A stretch of 64,000 nt of DNA from Streptococcus sp. sy004 (GCF_007859205.1 NZ_VOHP01000002.1:62001-126000); one strand, 5' to 3'; shown: positions 9,668 through 20,180, counted from the first letter of the stretch. Numbers and translations: made by a program. Notes: a model not told the origin generated them from the sequence alone.

Positions 9668-9693
9668 AGAATGGTTAAGAGCCATTCTTTTTC
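9668..9693 (+). terminator. Terminator after SNF2 helicase
   Basis: AGAATGG / CCATTCT stem with a 7-nt loop and a T run, immediately after the helicase stop. Confidence 0.7.
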
Positions 9694-9765
9694 TCAGTCA
9701 AGAAGGCTTTGAAAAAAACTTGGTTTTAGGGTATAATAAACAAGCATAGAAAGGAGGTTTTCTTG

Positions 9766-10344
9766 ATGAAACAAAAAAGATCCTATCCCTTGGTGGCAGA
9801 TAATGAACCGATTATCACACCAGCCCCTGCCATGAATTTATATGAAAAGGAAGATTTAATCAGTCAAATTCACGGTAGTTATATGGAAAAGTATGATACT
9901 AATCCAGTGGTCAATCAACAGCCAATGCAGATGACAAAACAGGTCAACTTGTCTGATGACAAAAGTGGTACTTATTTGGAAGCCATGCGTCAACAGGCTA
10001 GGGAAGATGTTAGAAAAAAACGTCAGACCATGATGGCTCAGGAGCTTAAATTAGCACCCAAGTCAAGTTTTACATCAAGTGTTAAGCCTTTAGACAAGGC
10101 TAAGGAAACAAAACCCTTAACAACCTTGGGTAAACTAGCACAAGTCTTGCATCAGACAGATTATATCTTGGCTGAGTTACCAACTGTTTATCAAGAACCT
10201 AAAAATCTTTCTAGCAAGAATAAACCGAAAAAAAATAATTATGACTTTTTGAAAACCAGTCAAATTTATAATAGAACGATGAATCAAGTTCAAAAAGAGC
10301 GTCAGGTGGCACAAGAATTGAATTTGACACGATTTGATGATTAA
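9766..10344 (+). CDS. Conserved-type hypothetical protein upstream of murC
   Basis: A 192-residue hydrophilic protein rich in Gln, Lys and Thr, with no signal peptide or membrane segment. It starts at ATG 9766 after AAAGGAGG; the TTG at 9763 is less well placed. It has its own promoter-like TATAAT about 30 nt upstream and is followed by murC after 17 nt, so the two are probably co-transcribed. I do not recognise a domain. Its position suggests a cell-wall or division-linked cytoplasmic protein, but that is only context. Confidence 0.75.
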   Translation: MKQKRSYPLVADNEPIITPAPAMNLYEKEDLISQIHGSYMEKYDTNPVVNQQPMQMTKQVNLSDDKSGTYLEAMRQQAREDVRKKRQTMMAQELKLAPKSSFTSSVKPLDKAKETKPLTTLGKLAQVLHQTDYILAELPTVYQEPKNLSSKNKPKKNNYDFLKTSQIYNRTMNQVQKERQVAQELNLTRFDD

Positions 10345-10361
10345 AAAATGAGGAGAAAATC

Positions 10362-11693
10362 ATGACAAAAATCTATCACTTTATTGGGATTAAAGGAGCG
10401 GGTATGAGTGCCTTGGCCTTGATGTTGCATCAAATGGGCCACAAGGTGCAAGGAAGCGATGTGGACAAGTACTACTTCACCCAATATGGTTTAGAAGAAG
10501 CAGGCATTACGGTACTACCTTTTGCTGAAGAAAACATTACTGCTGATTTAGAATTGATTGCCGGTAATGCCTTTCGTGAAGATAACAATATTGAACTAGC
10601 TAAGGCGATTAAAGAAGGTATTCCCTTCAAACGTTACCATGAGTTTTTAGGTGAATTCATGCGTCAATTTACCAGTCTAGGTGTGGCAGGAGCACATGGC
10701 AAGACCTCAACGACTGGTTTGTTGTCTCATGTTTTGAAGAATATTACAGACACGTCTTATCTTATCGGTGATGGAACAGGTCGTGGTTCAGCCAATAGTG
10801 AGTATTTTGTTTTTGAATCGGACGAATATGAGCGTCATTTTGCACCTTATCATCCTGAGTACAGCATTATCACCAATATTGATTTTGATCACCCAGATTA
10901 TTTCACGAGCTTAGATGATGTCTTTAATGCCTTTGATGACTATGCCAAACAAGTGACTAAGGGTCTCTTTATCTTTGGTGGCGATCCACTATTGCGTCGT
11001 TTGACGGCTAATGCTCCTATTTACTATTATGGTTTTGAAGAGGATTGCGATTTTATCGCCTATGATTTGGTTAGAACGACTAATGGATCGGATTTCAAGG
11101 TGCGTTATGGTCAAAGAGAATTGGGTAACTTCCATGTGCCTGCCTTTGGTCGCCATAATATTTTGAATGCCACGGCGGTTATTGGTAACCTATACATTGC
11201 AGGGTTTGATATGAGCCTAGTAGCTGAACATCTTAAAACCTTTGCAGGCGTAAAACGTCGTTTCACAGAAAAGATTGTTAATGATAAAATCATTATTGAT
11301 GATTTTGCTCATCACCCAACAGAAATCATTGCAACCTTAGACGCTGCACGCCAAAAATATCCAGCTAAGCAGGTTGTGGCCATTTTCCAACCTCATACCT
11401 TTACTCGCACGATTGCCTTGTTAGATGAGTTTGCAGTTGCACTTAATGATGCAGATGCAGTTTATTTGGCAGAAATTTATGGGTCAGCGCGTGAAGTGGA
11501 TAATGGTCAAGTTAAGATTGATGATTTGGCCGCTAATATCACAAAACCCGTTCAAATCATCACGGCTGATAATGTGTCACCTCTTTTGAAACATGACAAT
11601 GCCGTCTATGTCTTTATGGGAGCAGGTGATATTCAAACCTATGAACATGCCTTTGAACAATTGGTGTCTAGCTTGGCAACAAATACCCAATAA
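10362..11693 (+). CDS. murC: UDP-N-acetylmuramate--L-alanine ligase
   Basis: A Mur ligase of 443 residues, the usual MurC length. It has the N-terminal Rossmann motif [11 protein letters not shown], the ATP-binding loop [13 protein letters not shown] (about residue 110) and [10 protein letters not shown] in the C-terminal domain. It adds L-alanine to UDP-MurNAc, the first peptide-forming step of peptidoglycan precursor synthesis in the cytoplasm. AGGAG precedes the ATG. The downstream acetyltransferase starts 6 nt after the stop. Confidence 0.97.
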   Translation: MTKIYHFIGIKGAGMSALALMLHQMGHKVQGSDVDKYYFTQYGLEEAGITVLPFAEENITADLELIAGNAFREDNNIELAKAIKEGIPFKRYHEFLGEFMRQFTSLGVAGAHGKTSTTGLLSHVLKNITDTSYLIGDGTGRGSANSEYFVFESDEYERHFAPYHPEYSIITNIDFDHPDYFTSLDDVFNAFDDYAKQVTKGLFIFGGDPLLRRLTANAPIYYYGFEEDCDFIAYDLVRTTNGSDFKVRYGQRELGNFHVPAFGRHNILNATAVIGNLYIAGFDMSLVAEHLKTFAGVKRRFTEKIVNDKIIIDDFAHHPTEIIATLDAARQKYPAKQVVAIFQPHTFTRTIALLDEFAVALNDADAVYLAEIYGSAREVDNGQVKIDDLAANITKPVQIITADNVSPLLKHDNAVYVFMGAGDIQTYEHAFEQLVSSLATNTQ

Positions 11694-11699
11694 TAAGAT

Positions 11700-12197
11700 A
11701 TGGTTATGCAGATTAGACAAGTTAGGCTAGACGATTTAGAGCGTTTAATGTTTCTGGAAAGAGAGAATTTTCTACCTAATGAGGCTATTACAGAAACAGC
11801 CATGCGTGAGCAGATTAAAACGATCAGCGATAGTTTTCTAGTAGCAGAAATAGATAATCAAGTGGTGGGTTATATTACGGCTCATGCTCGTCAAGATAAA
11901 TATCTAAAAGATGACGTTTTTATGGGAGCAGTTCCCAATCAAGTTGATGGTGGTTATTTCATCATTAGTGCCTTATCGGTAGCTAAAAGTCATCAAGGGC
12001 AAGGGATTGGCAGTAGCCTATTAGCAACAATGAAAGATTTGGCAGTGGCCCAAGATCGCCAAGGGCTGAGTTTAACCTGTCATGACCATTTAATTAGTTA
12101 TTATGTCATGAATGGTTTTGTTGACGAGGGCGAATCAAACACGTCAAATTTAGGTGGTTATCAATGGTATAATCTGGTTTGGTATGCTCCTGCTTGA
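11700..12197 (+). CDS. GNAT-family N-acetyltransferase
   Basis: A 165-residue GNAT protein with the acetyl-CoA-binding motif A (SHQGQGIGSSLL, about residue 100) and the usual following helix. The acceptor is unknown. The start is ATG 11700, or ATG 11706 six bases on; no strong ribosome binding site separates the two. It sits between murC and mltG, which is a common streptococcal arrangement, and is likely transcribed with murC. Confidence 0.88.
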   Translation: MVMQIRQVRLDDLERLMFLERENFLPNEAITETAMREQIKTISDSFLVAEIDNQVVGYITAHARQDKYLKDDVFMGAVPNQVDGGYFIISALSVAKSHQGQGIGSSLLATMKDLAVAQDRQGLSLTCHDHLISYYVMNGFVDEGESNTSNLGGYQWYNLVWYAPA

Positions 12198-12252
12198 TTT
12201 TCCTTGATTTTTAAGGTATAATGGCCTTTGATAAAAATGGGAGGTTGAGAAT

Positions 12253-13998
12253 TTGACTGATAATGATAAGCCAAAAGCTCAAACAGGCCACTCTTTCAAA
12301 GAACAGATTTTAGCTGAATTGGAAGAAGCCAATCGTTTGCGTAAGATTCGAGAAGAAGAACTACGACAAAAACAGTTAGAAGCAGAAGAAGCTGCCAAAC
12401 GCACAGCTCAGCTTTTAGCAGAATATGAAGAACAAAAACGTTTAGAAGAACTACGAACAACAGAAGAAAGGGAAGAGTTAGAGCGTCAAGCACAGGCTGC
12501 CCTTGAGGATATTCGTGTTGAAAACTTAGTGACTGACCAAGAGATTGAACTTGAACCAGATCTTTCAGAAACGATTGATTTCAATCGAGATCAAGACTTC
12601 TCTCAATTTGTGCCACAAGATGAACCGTTAGAGTTAGTTCAAACACAAAATCTATCTGACCTAGTCGGTCTAGCTGATTTACAGGAAGAAGAGTTATCTG
12701 CTTCAGAAGTATCAACTAATCACGGACTAGGCTTGGCACCAGAAGCACAAACAAATCCTGAGATTTTTTCAAGCTCAAATAGAGATGATATGGTGGAACA
12801 AGAGGAAGTCGTTGCCTTTGAAGATGAGGATGTCCTTGAAGAAGAACCTGTTTATTTAAGTAAACAGGAACGAACAGATCATTTGGCCAGACGTATTTCT
12901 CGTGGCTTGATTGTAGCTATTTTGTTGGTCTTGTTAATCACGGCTTTCTTTGGTTATCGTTATGTTCAATCAGGTATCAATCCGGCTGATAAAACATCAA
13001 CTGACTATGTTCAGGTTGAAATTCCATCAGGTTCTGGTAACAAAATGATTGGTCAGGTTTTAGAACAATCTGGTGTGATTAAGAGTGGAACAATTTTTAA
13101 TTATTATACCAAGTTTCGTAATTATACCAACTTCCAAAGTGGTTATTACAATCTTCAAAAGAGCATGTCTTTAGATGAAATTGTAGCAGAACTACAAAAA
13201 GGTGGGACAGCAGAACCAACTCGTCCAGCTCTTGGTAAAATTTTGGTCACAGAAGGTTACACCATTGATCAGATTGCTCAAGCGATTACTAGTAATGCCA
13301 ATACCAAGGACACGACAGATAAAACACCATTTAGCAAGGAAGATTTTCTTGCTTTGATGACAGATAGTAGCTTTATCAATAAAATGGTGCAAAAATATCC
13401 GAATTTGTTAGCTGACTTGCCATCAACCACTGATGCTCGTTACCAACTGGAAGGTTATCTTTTCCCAGCGACTTATAACTACTATGAAGAAACAACCTTG
13501 GAAGAAGTTGTTGAGGACATGATTGCGACGATGGATAGTCAACTATCGCCTTACTATGATCAGATTGCCGCTTCTGGTAAGACCGTCAATGAAGTTTTAA
13601 CACTGGCTTCTCTGGTTGAAAAAGAAGGCTCAACAGATGACGATCGTAAGATGATTGCTAGCGTATTCTATAATCGTTTGGCTGAAAATATGCCTTTGCA
13701 AAGTAACATCGCTATCTTGTATGCTATGGGCAAATTGGGTCAAAAAACGACTTTGGCAGAAGATGCTGCAATCGATACTGGTATTGCGTCGCCTTATAAT
13801 ATCTATCAAAATCCAGGTTTGATGCCAGGGCCAGTAGATAGTCCAAGCTTATCAGCAATTAAAGCGACCATTGCTCCAGCCAATACGAATTATCTCTACT
13901 TTGTAGCAGATGTTAAGACTGGTAGTGTTTATTATGCTGAAACTTATGAAGAACATTCAGCTAATGTTGAAAAATATGTCAATAGTCAGTTAAACTAA
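12253..13998 (+). CDS. mltG: Endolytic murein transglycosylase
   Basis: A 581-residue protein. A long charged cytoplasmic region rich in Glu/Lys/Gln (residues 1-205, predicted coiled coil) precedes one membrane span (about 213-235), then an extracellular LysM-like part and the YceG/MltG catalytic domain. The catalytic glutamate lies in LTLASLVEKEG, with the NRLAENMPLQSN substrate region after it. MltG cuts nascent glycan strands and works with peripheral wall synthesis in streptococci. The start codon is TTG at 12253, chosen from GGGAGG about 8 nt upstream; a TATAAT-like box lies just before. Confidence 0.94.
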   Translation: MTDNDKPKAQTGHSFKEQILAELEEANRLRKIREEELRQKQLEAEEAAKRTAQLLAEYEEQKRLEELRTTEEREELERQAQAALEDIRVENLVTDQEIELEPDLSETIDFNRDQDFSQFVPQDEPLELVQTQNLSDLVGLADLQEEELSASEVSTNHGLGLAPEAQTNPEIFSSSNRDDMVEQEEVVAFEDEDVLEEEPVYLSKQERTDHLARRISRGLIVAILLVLLITAFFGYRYVQSGINPADKTSTDYVQVEIPSGSGNKMIGQVLEQSGVIKSGTIFNYYTKFRNYTNFQSGYYNLQKSMSLDEIVAELQKGGTAEPTRPALGKILVTEGYTIDQIAQAITSNANTKDTTDKTPFSKEDFLALMTDSSFINKMVQKYPNLLADLPSTTDARYQLEGYLFPATYNYYEETTLEEVVEDMIATMDSQLSPYYDQIAASGKTVNEVLTLASLVEKEGSTDDDRKMIASVFYNRLAENMPLQSNIAILYAMGKLGQKTTLAEDAAIDTGIASPYNIYQNPGLMPGPVDSPSLSAIKATIAPANTNYLYFVADVKTGSVYYAETYEEHSANVEKYVNSQLN

Positions 13999-14017
13999 TG
14001 ACAAAATAGTAACCATA

Positions 14018-14052
14018 AAAAGAGCGTAGGGGTTGCCCTGCTGCTCTTTGGT
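14018..14052 (+). terminator. Terminator after mltG
   Basis: An imperfect hairpin (AAAGAGC...GCTCTTT, with an inner GGG/CCC stem) between mltG and greA. The T run after it is weak, so partial read-through into greA is possible. Confidence 0.55.
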
Positions 14053-14091
14053 TTTTGAAGAATAAAAAATCAGAAAAGGAAGTGAAATATT

Positions 14092-14574
14092 ATGGCAGAA
14101 AAAACCTATCAAATGACCCTAGCTGAAAAAGAACAGCTAGAAAAAGAACTGGAAGAACTAAAACTTGTCCGTCGTCCTGAAGTTGTTGAACGAATTAAAA
14201 TTGCTCGTTCTTATGGTGATTTGTCAGAAAACAGTGAGTACGATGCAGCAAAAGATGAACAGGCTTTTGTGGAAGATCAAATTTCAACTCTAGAAACCAA
14301 GATTCGTTATGCTGAAATTATCGATAGTGATGCTGTTGCAAAGGATGAGGTAGCTATTGGTCGAACTGTTGTGGTAAAACAACTGGATAGTGGTAAAGAA
14401 GTAACCTACTCAATCGTTGGTGCTGCCAGTGCAGATATTTTTTCAGGGAAAATTTCTAATGAAAGCCCCGTAGCTCAAGCCCTTATTGGTAAAAAAGTTG
14501 GGGATGTGACTAAGATTGAAGCGCCAGGTGGAGCCTACCAATTAGAAATTGTTAGTGTGATTAAAACAGCCTAA
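14092..14574 (+). CDS. greA: Transcription elongation factor
   Basis: A 160-residue protein of typical GreA length: an N-terminal coiled-coil domain (residues 1-75, with the acidic [15 protein letters not shown] tip) and a C-terminal FKBP-like domain. GreA enters the RNA polymerase secondary channel and stimulates cleavage of backtracked RNA. The start follows AAAGGAAG. It is flanked by terminators, so it is essentially monocistronic apart from read-through from mltG. Confidence 0.97.
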   Translation: MAEKTYQMTLAEKEQLEKELEELKLVRRPEVVERIKIARSYGDLSENSEYDAAKDEQAFVEDQISTLETKIRYAEIIDSDAVAKDEVAIGRTVVVKQLDSGKEVTYSIVGAASADIFSGKISNESPVAQALIGKKVGDVTKIEAPGGAYQLEIVSVIKTA

Positions 14575-14577
14575 TCA

Positions 14578-14611
14578 AAAAGACTGAAGCCCTTAGGTTT
14601 TAGTCTTTTTA
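14578..14611 (+). terminator. Terminator after greA
   Basis: AAAGACTGAAGCC pairs with GGTTTTAGTCTTT, followed by T residues. Confidence 0.75.
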
Positions 14612-14614
14612 GTT

Positions 14615-14652
14615 ATTAAAAAAGCCATCTAAATGATTAGATAGCTTTTTAC
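14615..14652 (-). terminator. Terminator after yidC
   Basis: An inverted repeat (AAAAGC-ATCTAA with TTAGATAGCTTTT) ends the minus-strand yidC gene and faces the greA terminator. Confidence 0.65.
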
Positions 14653-14653
14653 T

Positions 14654-15577
14654 TTAACGTTTATTACGTTGTTTACCGGCATTACGATTGCTTGGTTGAT
14701 GAATAGCTTGTGTCATTTGTGGTGTCACATCTTTACGCGTCTTTGGAGCTTGGTAAGCTTTGGGTGGGTTTTTAGCAAATTCTGCCTCTACCTTTTGGCG
14801 AAGTTTAGGTTTAAGAATATACATGGTAATGAGTTGTTGGAGGATTGAGAAAATACCACCGACAAACCAGTAAAGTGTCACCCCTGCTGGCATACTAAAT
14901 GACATCATGACCATCATTAGAGGCGTCATATACATCATGGTTTGCATTTGTTTACCTTGTTCAGGTGACATATTTTGCATGCCTTGCATAGATAACCACG
15001 ATTGAGCAAAGTACAGTGCACCGACAATTAAGACCAAAATTAAGTCTGGTTGGTCAAGTCGGAACCAAAGGAATGTTTTTCCAGCAATACCTTCAGTAAA
15101 GCGAGCAGCATAGAAAAGAGCAGAAAAGAAAGGTAGTTGAATCAAGAGTGGCATACAGCCGATACCACCCAGCATGCTAACGCCATTCTCACGTTGGGCA
15201 GCCATAAAGGCTGTTTGGGCAGCTAATTTTTCTTCTTGGGTACTTGCTTCTTGCATGCGTTTTTGCAAAGGCTCAAAAATAGGTTTGAGATAAGCCATTT
15301 TTTCAGACTGGTAGCTCGCTTTCCAACTTTGATAAAGTCCTAGTGGTAAAATTAGAAAACGCACAACAATGGTGACAAGGATAATGGCAATGCCAAAACC
15401 AAGTCCCATATCATTAGCAAAATATTGGATAAAGCGTCCCATAGGTTCAACTAGTAGGTTATAGACCCAACCTTCTCCTGTTGGGACACCATTTTTTTGT
15501 TGGACACAGCCAGCTAAAAGAAACAGAAGGCTCAAGCCGAGTCCTGACTGGAGTAATCGTTTTTGTTTTTTGTTCAC
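14654..15577 (-). CDS. yidC: Membrane protein insertase, YidC/Oxa1 family
   Basis: A 307-residue lipoprotein-type YidC. The lipobox LLAGC is near residue 20 and five membrane segments follow, with the Oxa1 core ([17 protein letters not shown], then [17 protein letters not shown]). The C-terminal tail is basic. It inserts proteins into the cytoplasmic membrane with or without Sec. An upstream ATG at 15583 is only two bases from the GAGGAA; the GTG at 15577 has the right spacing and gives the usual length. It lies downstream of the acylphosphatase gene on the same strand, as is usual in streptococci. Confidence 0.95.
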   Translation of the reverse strand: MNKKQKRLLQSGLGLSLLFLLAGCVQQKNGVPTGEGWVYNLLVEPMGRFIQYFANDMGLGFGIAIILVTIVVRFLILPLGLYQSWKASYQSEKMAYLKPIFEPLQKRMQEASTQEEKLAAQTAFMAAQRENGVSMLGGIGCMPLLIQLPFFSALFYAARFTEGIAGKTFLWFRLDQPDLILVLIVGALYFAQSWLSMQGMQNMSPEQGKQMQTMMYMTPLMMVMMSFSMPAGVTLYWFVGGIFSILQQLITMYILKPKLRQKVEAEFAKNPPKAYQAPKTRKDVTPQMTQAIHQPSNRNAGKQRNKR

Positions 15578-15655
15578 TATCATTTCCTCGATTTTTAAGA
15601 TACCCTTTATTTTACCTTTTTTTATTAAATTTCTCAATAGTTCCTTAGTTGGAAT

Positions 15656-15934
15656 TTAAGAAATGATTTGAAAATCGCTGAATGAAGAAAAATTGGCTGT
15701 AGTCACATCCACATAAGTGACCTTAGATAAGGGGGAGGGATTTTTCCGGATTTCTTGGGTAAATTTGGCTAGGAGTTGAGGGTTGTCAGATTGAGCTAAA
15801 ATTTCAACCGTGCCGTCACTATTATTCCAGACTCGACCAGTGATTCCTTCTAGTTCTAAAGCAAGTCCAAGAACAGCGTAGCGAAAGCCGACTCCTTGAA
15901 CTCGACCAGAAACTAAGAGACGTAGTTTGTGCAT
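15656..15934 (-). CDS. acyP: Acylphosphatase
   Basis: A 92-residue acylphosphatase with the active-site loop GRVQGVGFRY (catalytic Arg in the first strand) and the conserved WNNSDGTVEI (catalytic Asn). It hydrolyses acyl phosphates in the cytoplasm. The start ATG at 15934 follows AAAGGAG; the open frame extends further upstream without a plausible start. It is divergent from the RNA methyltransferase at 16003, and the two promoters share a 68-bp gap. Confidence 0.95.
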   Translation of the reverse strand: MHKLRLLVSGRVQGVGFRYAVLGLALELEGITGRVWNNSDGTVEILAQSDNPQLLAKFTQEIRKNPSPLSKVTYVDVTTANFSSFSDFQIIS

Positions 15935-15961
15935 GATGTTCTCCTTTGATTTGTTAATGTT

Positions 15962-15967
15962 ATTATA
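15962..15967 (-). promoter_or_regulatory. -10 element of acylphosphatase/yidC promoter
   Basis: Read on the minus strand it is TGT-TATAAT, an extended -10, about 28 nt before the acylphosphatase ATG. It is back-to-back with the extended -10 of the divergent methyltransferase gene. Confidence 0.6.
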
Positions 15968-15987
15968 ACATAGCTTGGTCTTAAATA

Positions 15988-15996
15988 TGATATAAT
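15988..15996 (+). promoter_or_regulatory. Extended -10 of leaderless methyltransferase gene
   Basis: TGA-TATAAT ends 6 nt before the ATG at 16003, so the expected transcription start (+7 after the -10) is the A of the start codon. No Shine-Dalgarno sequence fits between. Confidence 0.65.
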
Positions 15997-16002
15997 GTAA
16001 AC

Positions 16003-16746
16003 ATGATTGAGATAACATCAAAGGCTAATCCTTTAATCAAGCAAACCAAGAAATTATTACAAAAAAAACATCGCCAATCGTCTTATTTGATTGAGGGTTG
16101 GCATTTATTTGAAGAAGCAGTGCGGGCGAAGGCAGAGATTCTCAGGGTATTTGTTGTTGCTGATCAAATTAGCCAGCTAAGAGATTATGAGGGGCAACTG
16201 ATTCTTGTTTCACCCGAAATTCTTAAAGACTTGTCAACCTCACCAACTCCTCAAGGTATTGTCGCGGAAATAGCTCTACCTAATATGATGCTCCCAAGTC
16301 AGTTTAAAGGTAAGTATCTGATTTTGGAAGATGTCCAAGATCCAGGTAATCTAGGAACAATGATACGAACGGCTGATGCCGCAGGTTTTGATGCAGTTTT
16401 TATTTCAGAAAAGTCAGCTGATATTTATAATGCTAAGACCTTACGTTCTATGCAAGGTAGTCATTTTCATCTTCCCATTTATCGTGGGAATGTCTTGACT
16501 TATCTTAACCAAATGCAAGCAAGTGGTGTAACCTGCCTAGCAACAACCTTGTCAAAAAAATCCGTGGATTATCGCAGTCTGTCTGACTTGAGTAATTTTG
16601 CCCTGGTTTTTGGTAATGAAGGTCAAGGGATTTCGCAAGACATGACCAACCAAGCCGATTTGTTAGTTCATATTAACATGCCTGGTCAAGCAGAAAGTCT
16701 GAATGTAGCTGTTGCTGCGGGCATTTTGATGTTTAGTTTTATTTAA
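16003..16746 (+). CDS. TrmH/SpoU-family RNA 2'-O-methyltransferase
   Basis: A 247-residue SPOUT methyltransferase: an N-terminal substrate-binding region (SYLIEGWHLFEEA, about residue 27) and a C-terminal knot domain with motif 1 LEDVQDPGNLGTMIRTADAAG, motif 2 LVFGNEGQGIS and motif 3 PGQAESLNVAVAAGI. It probably methylates rRNA or tRNA using SAM; the exact site is unknown. The mRNA is predicted to be leaderless (see promoter). The adjacent HD-domain gene starts 36 nt later. Confidence 0.93.
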   Translation: MIEITSKANPLIKQTKKLLQKKHRQSSYLIEGWHLFEEAVRAKAEILRVFVVADQISQLRDYEGQLILVSPEILKDLSTSPTPQGIVAEIALPNMMLPSQFKGKYLILEDVQDPGNLGTMIRTADAAGFDAVFISEKSADIYNAKTLRSMQGSHFHLPIYRGNVLTYLNQMQASGVTCLATTLSKKSVDYRSLSDLSNFALVFGNEGQGISQDMTNQADLLVHINMPGQAESLNVAVAAGILMFSFI

Positions 16747-16782
16747 GACCGATAGACTAAAATTAGCGACAGAGGTTTAATA

Positions 16783-17250
16783 ATGACAAAAAATTATCAA
16801 AAAGATCGAGAATTTATGGACTACGTGGGTCATTTGATTGCTCATCCGAGATTTCAAAAGTTGGCACCGATTGTCCAACATCAGCATTCGACACGATTAG
16901 AGCATTCGATTAACGTTGCCTATACGAGTTATAAAATTGCTAAAAAATTTGGTTGGGATGCGAAAAGTACGGCTCGTGGTGGTCTTTTGCATGATTTCTT
17001 TTATTATGATTGGCGAGTGACAAAATTTAATAAAAGTCATGCTTGGGTTCATCCTCGAATTGCTGTTCGCAATGCTAGAAAACTCATCAATCTCAACAAA
17101 CGTGAAGAAGATATTATCTTGAAGCACATGTGGGGAGCAACGCTGGCTTTTCCTCGTTATAAGGAAAGCTATATTGTGACCATGGTTGATAAATATTGGG
17201 CAGTTAAGGAGGCCTTAACTCCTTTTAGAAAATACTTGGCTAAAAAATGA
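16783..17250 (+). CDS. HD-domain hydrolase
   Basis: A 155-residue HD-superfamily protein. Metal ligands are seen in HQHSTRLEHSINVAY (about residue 28-42) and LLHDFFYYDW (about residue 68). Members are metal-dependent phosphohydrolases acting on nucleotides or related compounds; the substrate is unknown. It lies on the same strand as the upstream methyltransferase and could be co-transcribed. Confidence 0.88.
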   Translation: MTKNYQKDREFMDYVGHLIAHPRFQKLAPIVQHQHSTRLEHSINVAYTSYKIAKKFGWDAKSTARGGLLHDFFYYDWRVTKFNKSHAWVHPRIAVRNARKLINLNKREEDIILKHMWGATLAFPRYKESYIVTMVDKYWAVKEALTPFRKYLAKK

Positions 17251-17289
17251 CCAAGAATATTGAAAAAGTAAAATTTTAGGAGAAGTAAG

Positions 17290-17979
17290 ATGAATCAAAC
17301 CATTACTTATACACAAACAGATACCGGCTTGGCTACTTTTTATGCCAAAATTTATGGTTTAGTTGGCATGGGAATAGGCTTATCTGCAGCAGTGGCAGGA
17401 CTAATGTTGTATGTTTTTCCTGCCAATATGCAGGTGATTTTGACAAACTACCCTTGGCTTTATTATGGGGGGATGTTTCTTGAAGTTGCTCTTGTTTTTA
17501 TTGCTAGTGGGGCAGCTCGTAAAAATACTCCGATGGCTTTACCTATTTTCTTGGGCTATTCTGCTTTAAATGGTTTTACCATGAGCTTTATGCTATTAGC
17601 CTACGCTCAAGCAACAGTTTTTCAAGCTCTATTATCGTCAGCTCTTGTTTTCATGGTGATGGCCGTTCTTGGTCGTACCATTAAAAAAGACTTGTCGGGC
17701 ATGAGAAAGGCGACAATGGCAGCCTTAATTGGTATTATGATTGCTAGCTTGGTGAATATTTTCTTTGCTAGCAGTTTGATGTCTTACGTGGTGAGTATTA
17801 TCTCTGTCTTTGTTTTTTCTGGCTTGATTGCTTATGACAATCAATTGATTAAACGTGTTTACCTTCAACAACAAGGACAAGTAACAGATGGTTGGGCGAT
17901 TTCGATGGCTCTAAGCCTTTATTTAGACTTTATCAACCTGTTTCTCAGCCTGTTGCGTATTATGGGTAGAAATGATTGA
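17290..17979 (+). CDS. Bax inhibitor-1 / YccA family membrane protein
   Basis: A 229-residue integral membrane protein with seven hydrophobic segments, matching the BI-1/YccA (UPF0005) family: the N-terminal [15 protein letters not shown] and the C-terminal AYDNQLIKR...[18 protein letters not shown] pattern with its conserved Asp residues. Bacterial relatives act as pH-sensitive calcium leak channels or modulate membrane proteases; the role here is not shown. AGGAG precedes the ATG and a strong terminator follows. Confidence 0.92.
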   Translation: MNQTITYTQTDTGLATFYAKIYGLVGMGIGLSAAVAGLMLYVFPANMQVILTNYPWLYYGGMFLEVALVFIASGAARKNTPMALPIFLGYSALNGFTMSFMLLAYAQATVFQALLSSALVFMVMAVLGRTIKKDLSGMRKATMAALIGIMIASLVNIFFASSLMSYVVSIISVFVFSGLIAYDNQLIKRVYLQQQGQVTDGWAISMALSLYLDFINLFLSLLRIMGRND

Positions 17980-17996
17980 TGTTTAATAAATAATAG

Positions 17997-18024
17997 TCAC
18001 TGGAAGATGCTTCCAGTGATTTTG
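17997..18024 (+). terminator. Terminator after BI-1 family gene
   Basis: A perfect 10-bp stem TCACTGGAAG / CTTCCAGTGA with a 3-nt loop, followed by TTTTG. Confidence 0.85.
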
Positions 18025-18096
18025 TTTGGAGATAAATTTTGTTATTTTACTGAATTTTTGATATAATGGGTTGGTAAAAAAATTAGGAGAGAAAAG

Positions 18097-18342
18097 ATGT
18101 CAACATTTCTTTGGATTGTAATTGTAATCATTGCTTTTTTTGGAGGGCTTGTAGGTGGAACCTTTATCGCTCGTAAGCAAATGGAAAAATATTTGGAAGA
18201 AAACCCACCACTTAATGCTGATGTGATTCGTACCATGATGAGCCAAATGGGTCAAAAACCAAGTGAAGCTAAGGTGCAACAAGTTGTCCGTCAAATGAAC
18301 AAGCAACAACAAGCTGCTAAAACAAAGGCTAAGAAAAAATAA
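18097..18342 (+). CDS. YneF family (UPF0154) small membrane protein
   Basis: An 81-residue protein with one N-terminal membrane span (residues 3-23, ending GGTFIARK) and a basic cytoplasmic tail with the family pattern [25 protein letters not shown]. Widely conserved in Firmicutes and of unknown function. It has its own promoter (TATAAT at about 18061) and an AGGAG ribosome binding site. Confidence 0.93.
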   Translation: MSTFLWIVIVIIAFFGGLVGGTFIARKQMEKYLEENPPLNADVIRTMMSQMGQKPSEAKVQQVVRQMNKQQQAAKTKAKKK

Positions 18343-18350
18343 CTGATGGG

Positions 18351-18381
18351 GAGCAGGGAAGGGATTTTCTGCTCTTTCTTT
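18351..18381 (+). terminator. Terminator after yneF
   Basis: GAGCAGGGAA pairs with TTTTCTGCTC around GGGA, followed by a T-rich stretch. Confidence 0.7.
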
Positions 18382-18414
18382 GTAGTAGCAAGTAAGACAT
18401 AAAGTGGAGGTCCT

Positions 18415-19212
18415 ATGGATAATCGGCCGATTGGTTTTTTAGATTCTGGTGTGGGTGGTCTAACGGTAGTGAAAGAGTTGATAAGGCAGCTACCTCAAGA
18501 AGAGGTTGTCTATATTGGTGACTCAGCTAGGGCACCTTATGGGCCTAGATCTGCTGAACAAATTCGTGACTTTACTTGGGACTTGGTTAGATTTCTTTTA
18601 ACCAAAGATGTTAAAATGATCGTTATTGCCTGTAATACAGCAACTGCTGTTGTCTGGGAAGACATTAAGGCAAAATTAGAAATACCTGTTATCGGAGTTA
18701 TTTTACCTGGAGCAAGTGCTGCTATTCAGACCAATCAAGGTGGTAAAATCGGAGTGATTGGCACCCCTATGACCATTCAATCAGATATTTATCGTGAAAA
18801 AATCCAATTACTTTCTCCACAAACAGAGGTGATGAGCCTATCTTGCCCACGATTTGCTCCCTTGGTTGAGTCCAATGAAATTAGTTCTAACTTAGCCAAA
18901 CAAGTGGTTTATGAAAGCTTGATTCCGATGATTGATCAAGGAGTGGATACCTTGGTTTTGGGGTGTACACACTATCCCTTGTTAAGACCGCTTATTCAAG
19001 AAGCAGTAGGAGATGGGGTAAGTCTAATTGATAGTGGGGCAGAATGTATTCGTGATGTGTCTGTCTTGTTGAATTATTTCCAACTAAATCGCAGTTGGCA
19101 AGAGGGAGAACCCAATCACCGTTTTTATACGACGGCCAGTGCTAAAATTTTCAAAGAAATTGCTGAAAATTGGTTAAAAATCGAGATAAATGTGGAGCAT
19201 GTTGACCTATGA
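18415..19212 (+). CDS. murI: Glutamate racemase
   Basis: A 265-residue racemase with the two catalytic cysteine motifs (ACNTAT about residue 74, GCTHYPLL about residue 184) and N-terminal [12 protein letters not shown]. It converts L- to D-glutamate for peptidoglycan. GGAGG precedes the ATG. The stop overlaps the start of the rdgB gene by 4 nt, the first of a chain of overlapping genes reaching to the ScpAB operon. Confidence 0.97.
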   Translation: MDNRPIGFLDSGVGGLTVVKELIRQLPQEEVVYIGDSARAPYGPRSAEQIRDFTWDLVRFLLTKDVKMIVIACNTATAVVWEDIKAKLEIPVIGVILPGASAAIQTNQGGKIGVIGTPMTIQSDIYREKIQLLSPQTEVMSLSCPRFAPLVESNEISSNLAKQVVYESLIPMIDQGVDTLVLGCTHYPLLRPLIQEAVGDGVSLIDSGAECIRDVSVLLNYFQLNRSWQEGEPNHRFYTTASAKIFKEIAENWLKIEINVEHVDL

Positions 19213-20180
19213 GTGAAAAATTATATGAGTATAAGACAGAAGAAGACTGGTTTGTTGCCAAATGGGGAGTTGCAGGTCCCTCAATCCATTCTTTTGTTGA
19301 TTATCCAAAAACGATGTATGATAACTTAAACCATATCTTATTGGGAGAAGAATCTTCTGTTGCTTATGATCTGTTTGTCATCAAACTATCCTCAAATTTG
19401 GCTTTAGTTCAGTTTATCTTGGATATGCTCAATCAAGAGCAAGGACGTCAGTTGACTTTGACTTCTTTTAAGGGGTTAATGGTCATCTCCGAGCAAGATA
19501 AGATTTTATGGATTCAGCCGGCTAAGTCAACGGTCAAGCTGTCAGAGTTATTGGCTGGTGAAACAAGGGGATTGGATAGTAATCTCTTAATTGCAACTCG
19601 TAATGAGGGCAAAACCAAGGAATTCCGTGACTTGTTTGCTCCTTTGGGCATATCTGTGCAGAATCTCAATGATTATCCTGATCTACCTGAAGTGGCAGAA
19701 ACTGGGATGACCTTTGAAGAAAATGCTCGTTTGAAAGCCGAAACCATTGCCAATTTGACTGGTCAAATGGTCTTGGCTGATGATTCTGGCTTAAAGGTTG
19801 ATCTGCTAGGCGGTTTACCTGGGGTCTGGTCGGCTCGATTTGCTGGTCAAGATGCTGATGATCAGGCTAATAATGCCAAACTTTTACATGAACTAGCTGT
19901 GATTACAGACTTGAAGCGACGTTCAGCCCAATTTCACACCACCTTGGTTGTTGCAGTGCCAGAGCGTGACAGTTTGGTCGTGTCAGCCGAGTGGGAGGGC
20001 TATATTGCCTTTAGACCAAAGGGGGAGAATGGTTTTGGCTATGATCCAATCTTTTTGGTGGGAGAAACAGGGCAAACAGCCGCTCAATTATCAGCTACAG
20101 AAAAAAATCAGCAATCTCATCGTGGGCAGGCTGTGAAAAAACTAATGGAGGTCTTTCCAAAATGGCAACTTACACTCTAA
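19209..20180 (+). CDS. rdgB: XTP/dITP diphosphatase with N-terminal extension
   Basis: A 323-residue protein. Residues from about 124 form the Ham1/RdgB pyrophosphatase ([64 protein letters not shown]), which removes deaminated purine triphosphates from the nucleotide pool. Residues 1-120 are an extension of unknown function that is usual in streptococcal homologues. The ATG overlaps the murI stop, and the end overlaps the phosphodiesterase gene by 19 nt, so translation of the three is probably coupled. Confidence 0.95.
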   Translation: MSEKLYEYKTEEDWFVAKWGVAGPSIHSFVDYPKTMYDNLNHILLGEESSVAYDLFVIKLSSNLALVQFILDMLNQEQGRQLTLTSFKGLMVISEQDKILWIQPAKSTVKLSELLAGETRGLDSNLLIATRNEGKTKEFRDLFAPLGISVQNLNDYPDLPEVAETGMTFEENARLKAETIANLTGQMVLADDSGLKVDLLGGLPGVWSARFAGQDADDQANNAKLLHELAVITDLKRRSAQFHTTLVVAVPERDSLVVSAEWEGYIAFRPKGENGFGYDPIFLVGETGQTAAQLSATEKNQQSHRGQAVKKLMEVFPKWQLTL